A DNA stretch of 7,730 nt from Sandaracinaceae bacterium (GTDB taxonomy: Bacteria > Myxococcota_A > Polyangia > Polyangiales > Sandaracinaceae): positions 1-7,730 of the forward strand of contig JANWYL010000147.1 in the NCBI GenBank assembly GCA_025056955.1, read 5' to 3'. The position numbers and the translations under genes are program-made. Below are positions 6,136 to 7,730 of the stretch, piece by piece (positions within the stretch are counted from its first letter, which is position 1; the number at the start of each line of letters is the position of its first letter). The notes under the pieces are model-generated. The model was not told the DNA's origin, did not search any database, and was given only the letters and a program-made list of their open reading frames with translations.

Positions 6136-6675
6136 TGATAAGCGTAATATGCGATAGAATTGTTTTTTGCTTTCCTCTGTCATCACGCCTGTATATCGAA
6201 AACGAAGCCGTCCTTCTCGGTCAATAAGGCCCACATTTGATGCATCGGTTTCAAAGCGAAAGGGGGGCTTTCGCATCATGCCTTGCCAGTCCAAAAGAAT
6301 ATCAGCTCCCCAGCGTTCAACAGCAGGGCGAATGAGGGCACGAACCAATGACTCTGGAACTGATCCAACGTCCCCAAGGTTTGCCACCCCGTAGAGCACA
6401 ACCCGATCTTCAAGGTGATTGTCTGCGACGTAGCGCCGTAGCTCTCCCTTAAATGCATCGTTATCGTAGATATGTGCCTTGTCTTCATAGAAAAGCACAA
6501 CCACTCGCTTACCTCGTTCATCTGAAAGACGCCTGTGGCCCATGATCGAAGGAAGGCTCGCATCGACCAGGGGAGCGTCCTCAGATTCAGGTGATGGTTG
6601 CTGGGCATGCACTGAGAACACAAGGAGCATCGCTACTGAGCCCACGCTCCATCGATAACCCTCTCGTGCCCGCAT
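6127..6675 (-). CDS. Exported thioredoxin-fold-like protein lacking cysteines (YtfJ-like)
   Basis: With the ATG at 6675 the product has 182 residues. It has a basic start, a hydrophobic core at about 11-22 and a VHA|QQ signal-peptidase site near residue 24, so it is probably periplasmic. The mature part has the order expected of a redoxin-like fold: LPSIMGHRRLSDERGK (41-56), strand VVVLFYED (58-65), a helix, VVLYGVANLGDVG (92-104), ILLDWQG (126-132) and SNVGLIDREGRLRFRYTGVM (146-165), where the DxxGRLxxxxxG turn is characteristic. No Cys is present after the signal peptide, so classical disulfide chemistry is excluded. The layout recalls the poorly characterised YtfJ family, from memory and not by alignment. 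Two upstream ATGs (6688-6690 and 6739-6741) are in frame. I preferred 6675 for its compact signal peptide and a GGGA at 6685-6688. It overlaps the end of pssA tail-to-tail and diverges from guaB. Confidence 0.72.
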   Translation of the reverse strand: MRAREGYRWSVGSVAMLLVFSVHAQQPSPESEDAPLVDASLPSIMGHRRLSDERGKRVVVLFYEDKAHIYDNDAFKGELRRYVADNHLEDRVVLYGVANLGDVGSVPESLVRALIRPAVERWGADILLDWQGMMRKPPFRFETDASNVGLIDREGRLRFRYTGVMTEESKKQFYRILRLSLR

Positions 6676-6724
6676 GTGCTTGTGTCCCATGGAAAGCAGG
6701 GTAGCACAGCTTACAACTCTTGCA

Positions 6725-6739
6725 GGCTTGTACAAAGCC
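6725..6739. promoter_or_regulatory. Palindrome between divergent genes, possible operator
   Basis: This 15-base element, GGCTT-GTACA-AAGCC, contains the perfect eight-base palindrome TTGTACAA at 6728-6735. It sits in the 91-base gap between the leftward redoxin-like gene (starting about 6675) and guaB (starting about 6767), a sensible place for an operator acting on either gene. It does not resemble the PurR box known from enteric bacteria. I see no strong promoter pair for either gene here. Chance occurrence cannot be excluded. Confidence 0.25.
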
Positions 6740-6756
6740 ATGCATCAAAAGCTTGT

Positions 6757-6761
6757 GGAGG
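6757..6761 (+). promoter_or_regulatory. Shine-Dalgarno site that sets the guaB start
   Basis: GGAGG ends five bases before a GTG at 6767 and eight before a second GTG at 6770. The upstream in-frame ATG at 6740 has no comparable site ahead of it, and this GGAGG would fall inside its coding sequence. This favours GTG initiation for guaB. Confidence 0.65.
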
Positions 6762-6766
6762 CAACT

Positions 6767-7730
6767 GTGGTGAACTTTCCCCTTGGGCTCACTTTCGATG
6801 ATGTGCTGCTCTTGCCTGGCTACGCAGATTTTCTCCCGACAGAAGCCGATGTATGTACCCGCCTCACTCAACAACTGATATTGCCAATACCTCTCATCAG
6901 CGCTGCCATGGACACGGTCACAGAGTGGCGAACAGCGGTTGCATTGGCTCGCGAAGGGGGCATCGGCGTGATTCACCGCAACCTCACACCTCAAGAGCAA
7001 GCTCGGGAGGTGCTTAAGGTGAAGCGGGCAGAAAGCGGAATCGTGCTTGACCCCATCACCATTACTCCAGATCGAAGCGTTTACGAGGCACTGGAGCTCA
7101 TGCGCAAGCATGACATTTCCGGGCTTCCAGTGGTCAAGGGAAAGCGAGCTGTTGGGATTGTCACAATCCGCGATTTGCGATTTGAAAAATCGCTCAATCG
7201 TCCTGTCGAAGAAGTCATGACTCGCGACATTGTTACGGTGCCAATTGGAGTTTCTGCAGAACGGGCAAGAGAACTTCTCCAAATGCATCGGATAGAAAAA
7301 CTGCTTGTTGTCGACGAAGAAGGGGCTTTGGTTGGCCTGATCACTTTTAAAGACCTCATCCAAAGGGAACGCTACCCCAACGCAAACAAAGACGAGAAGG
7401 GCCGGTTACGCGTTGCAGCTGCAATTGGTGTTGGTTCGGATCGCGCCCAACGTGCACAAGCCATCGTCGAAGCGGGGGTTGATGTTCTGGTGATCGATAC
7501 TGCCCACGGACACTCAAAAAACGTGATCGAGGCAGTGCAATGCACGAAAGCCGAGCACCCTCATGTACCCCTGATTGCCGGCAATGTGGCCACTGCAGAA
7601 GGTACCCGCGCATTGATTGAAGCTGGAGCCGATGCTGTGAAGGTGGGAATCGGGCCGGGCTCGATCTGTACGACGCGCATTGTCGCGGGAGTGGGAGTTC
7701 CTCAACTTACTGCCATTTTTGAGTGTGCCA
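6767..7730 (+). CDS. guaB: Inosine-5'-monophosphate dehydrogenase, C-terminus cut off by window edge
   Basis: IMP dehydrogenase oxidises IMP to XMP with NAD+, the rate-limiting step to guanine nucleotides, in the cytoplasm. The first 321 residues are visible. LTFDDVLLLPGY (8-19) is the standard family N-terminus, and PLISAAMDTVTEWRTAVALA (42-61) and GGIGVIHRNL (64-73) belong to the barrel. Two CBS domains follow at about 93-142 and 150-202, the regulatory Bateman module that binds adenine or guanine nucleotides. The barrel resumes with RVAAAIGVG and the NAD-binding region VLVIDTAHGHS (240-250). The catalytic loop GIGPGSICTTR is at 294-304, with the nucleophile Cys301 intact. About 165 residues of the usual ~487 are missing past the right edge, including the mobile flap. 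GGAGG at 6757-6761 points to a GTG start at 6767 or 6770. An ATG at 6740 would add nine residues (MHQKLVEAT) but lacks a ribosome site. It diverges from the redoxin-like gene. Confidence 0.97.
   Translation, partial: MVNFPLGLTFDDVLLLPGYADFLPTEADVCTRLTQQLILPIPLISAAMDTVTEWRTAVALAREGGIGVIHRNLTPQEQAREVLKVKRAESGIVLDPITITPDRSVYEALELMRKHDISGLPVVKGKRAVGIVTIRDLRFEKSLNRPVEEVMTRDIVTVPIGVSAERARELLQMHRIEKLLVVDEEGALVGLITFKDLIQRERYPNANKDEKGRLRVAAAIGVGSDRAQRAQAIVEAGVDVLVIDTAHGHSKNVIEAVQCTKAEHPHVPLIAGNVATAEGTRALIEAGADAVKVGIGPGSICTTRIVAGVGVPQLTAIFECA

Noticed and set aside
6587..7363. 258-codon open frame antisense to guaB
   Set aside because: It is entirely opposite a clear guaB coding region and the 5' end of the redoxin-like gene, shows no recognisable domain, and is Cys/His/Ser-rich as expected of a shadow frame.

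Overview
The window looks like chromosomal DNA from a Gram-negative bacterium. My best guess is a member of the former Deltaproteobacteria, most likely Myxococcota. The reasons are a type IV pilus minor-pseudopilin cassette, a short stand-alone PilZ protein whose C-terminal stretch (GVQF, then a Leu/Arg/Trp-rich helix) resembles the myxobacterial type, and envelope proteins with TPR-like segments. This placement is inference from family resemblance; no rRNA or other marker is present. I see no mobile element, CRISPR array, tRNA or rRNA, and no gene-free stretch longer than about 140 bases.

Layout. Six genes read leftward from about 4338 to the left edge: a PilZ protein, a four-helix membrane protein with a TPR-like tail, tryptophanyl-tRNA synthetase (trpS), and then three minor pseudopilins (FimT/GspH-type, PilV-type, PilW-type). 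The three pilin genes overlap stop-to-start and PilW runs off the window. Diverging from PilZ, a rightward gene (4410-5228) encodes an unrecognised membrane-anchored protein with a helical, charged N-terminal half and a TPR-like C-terminus. Next, also rightward and with its own promoter-like sequence, is pssA (phosphatidylserine synthase), which is clearly more AT-rich than its neighbours. A leftward gene for an exported thioredoxin-fold-like protein without cysteines overlaps the end of pssA tail-to-tail. It diverges from guaB (IMP dehydrogenase), which is cut by the right edge.

How the genes fit together. guaB (guanine nucleotide synthesis), trpS (tRNA charging) and pssA (phosphatidylethanolamine branch of phospholipid synthesis) are housekeeping genes. 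FimT, PilV and PilW should form part of the minor-pilin priming complex at the tip of type IV pili. PilZ proteins commonly bind c-di-GMP and often tune pilus or motility functions, so a PilZ gene upstream on the same strand is suggestive, although trpS lies between them. The two unrecognised envelope proteins on either side of the PilZ start are the least understood part of the window. I found no clear evidence of a new defence system or mobile system here.
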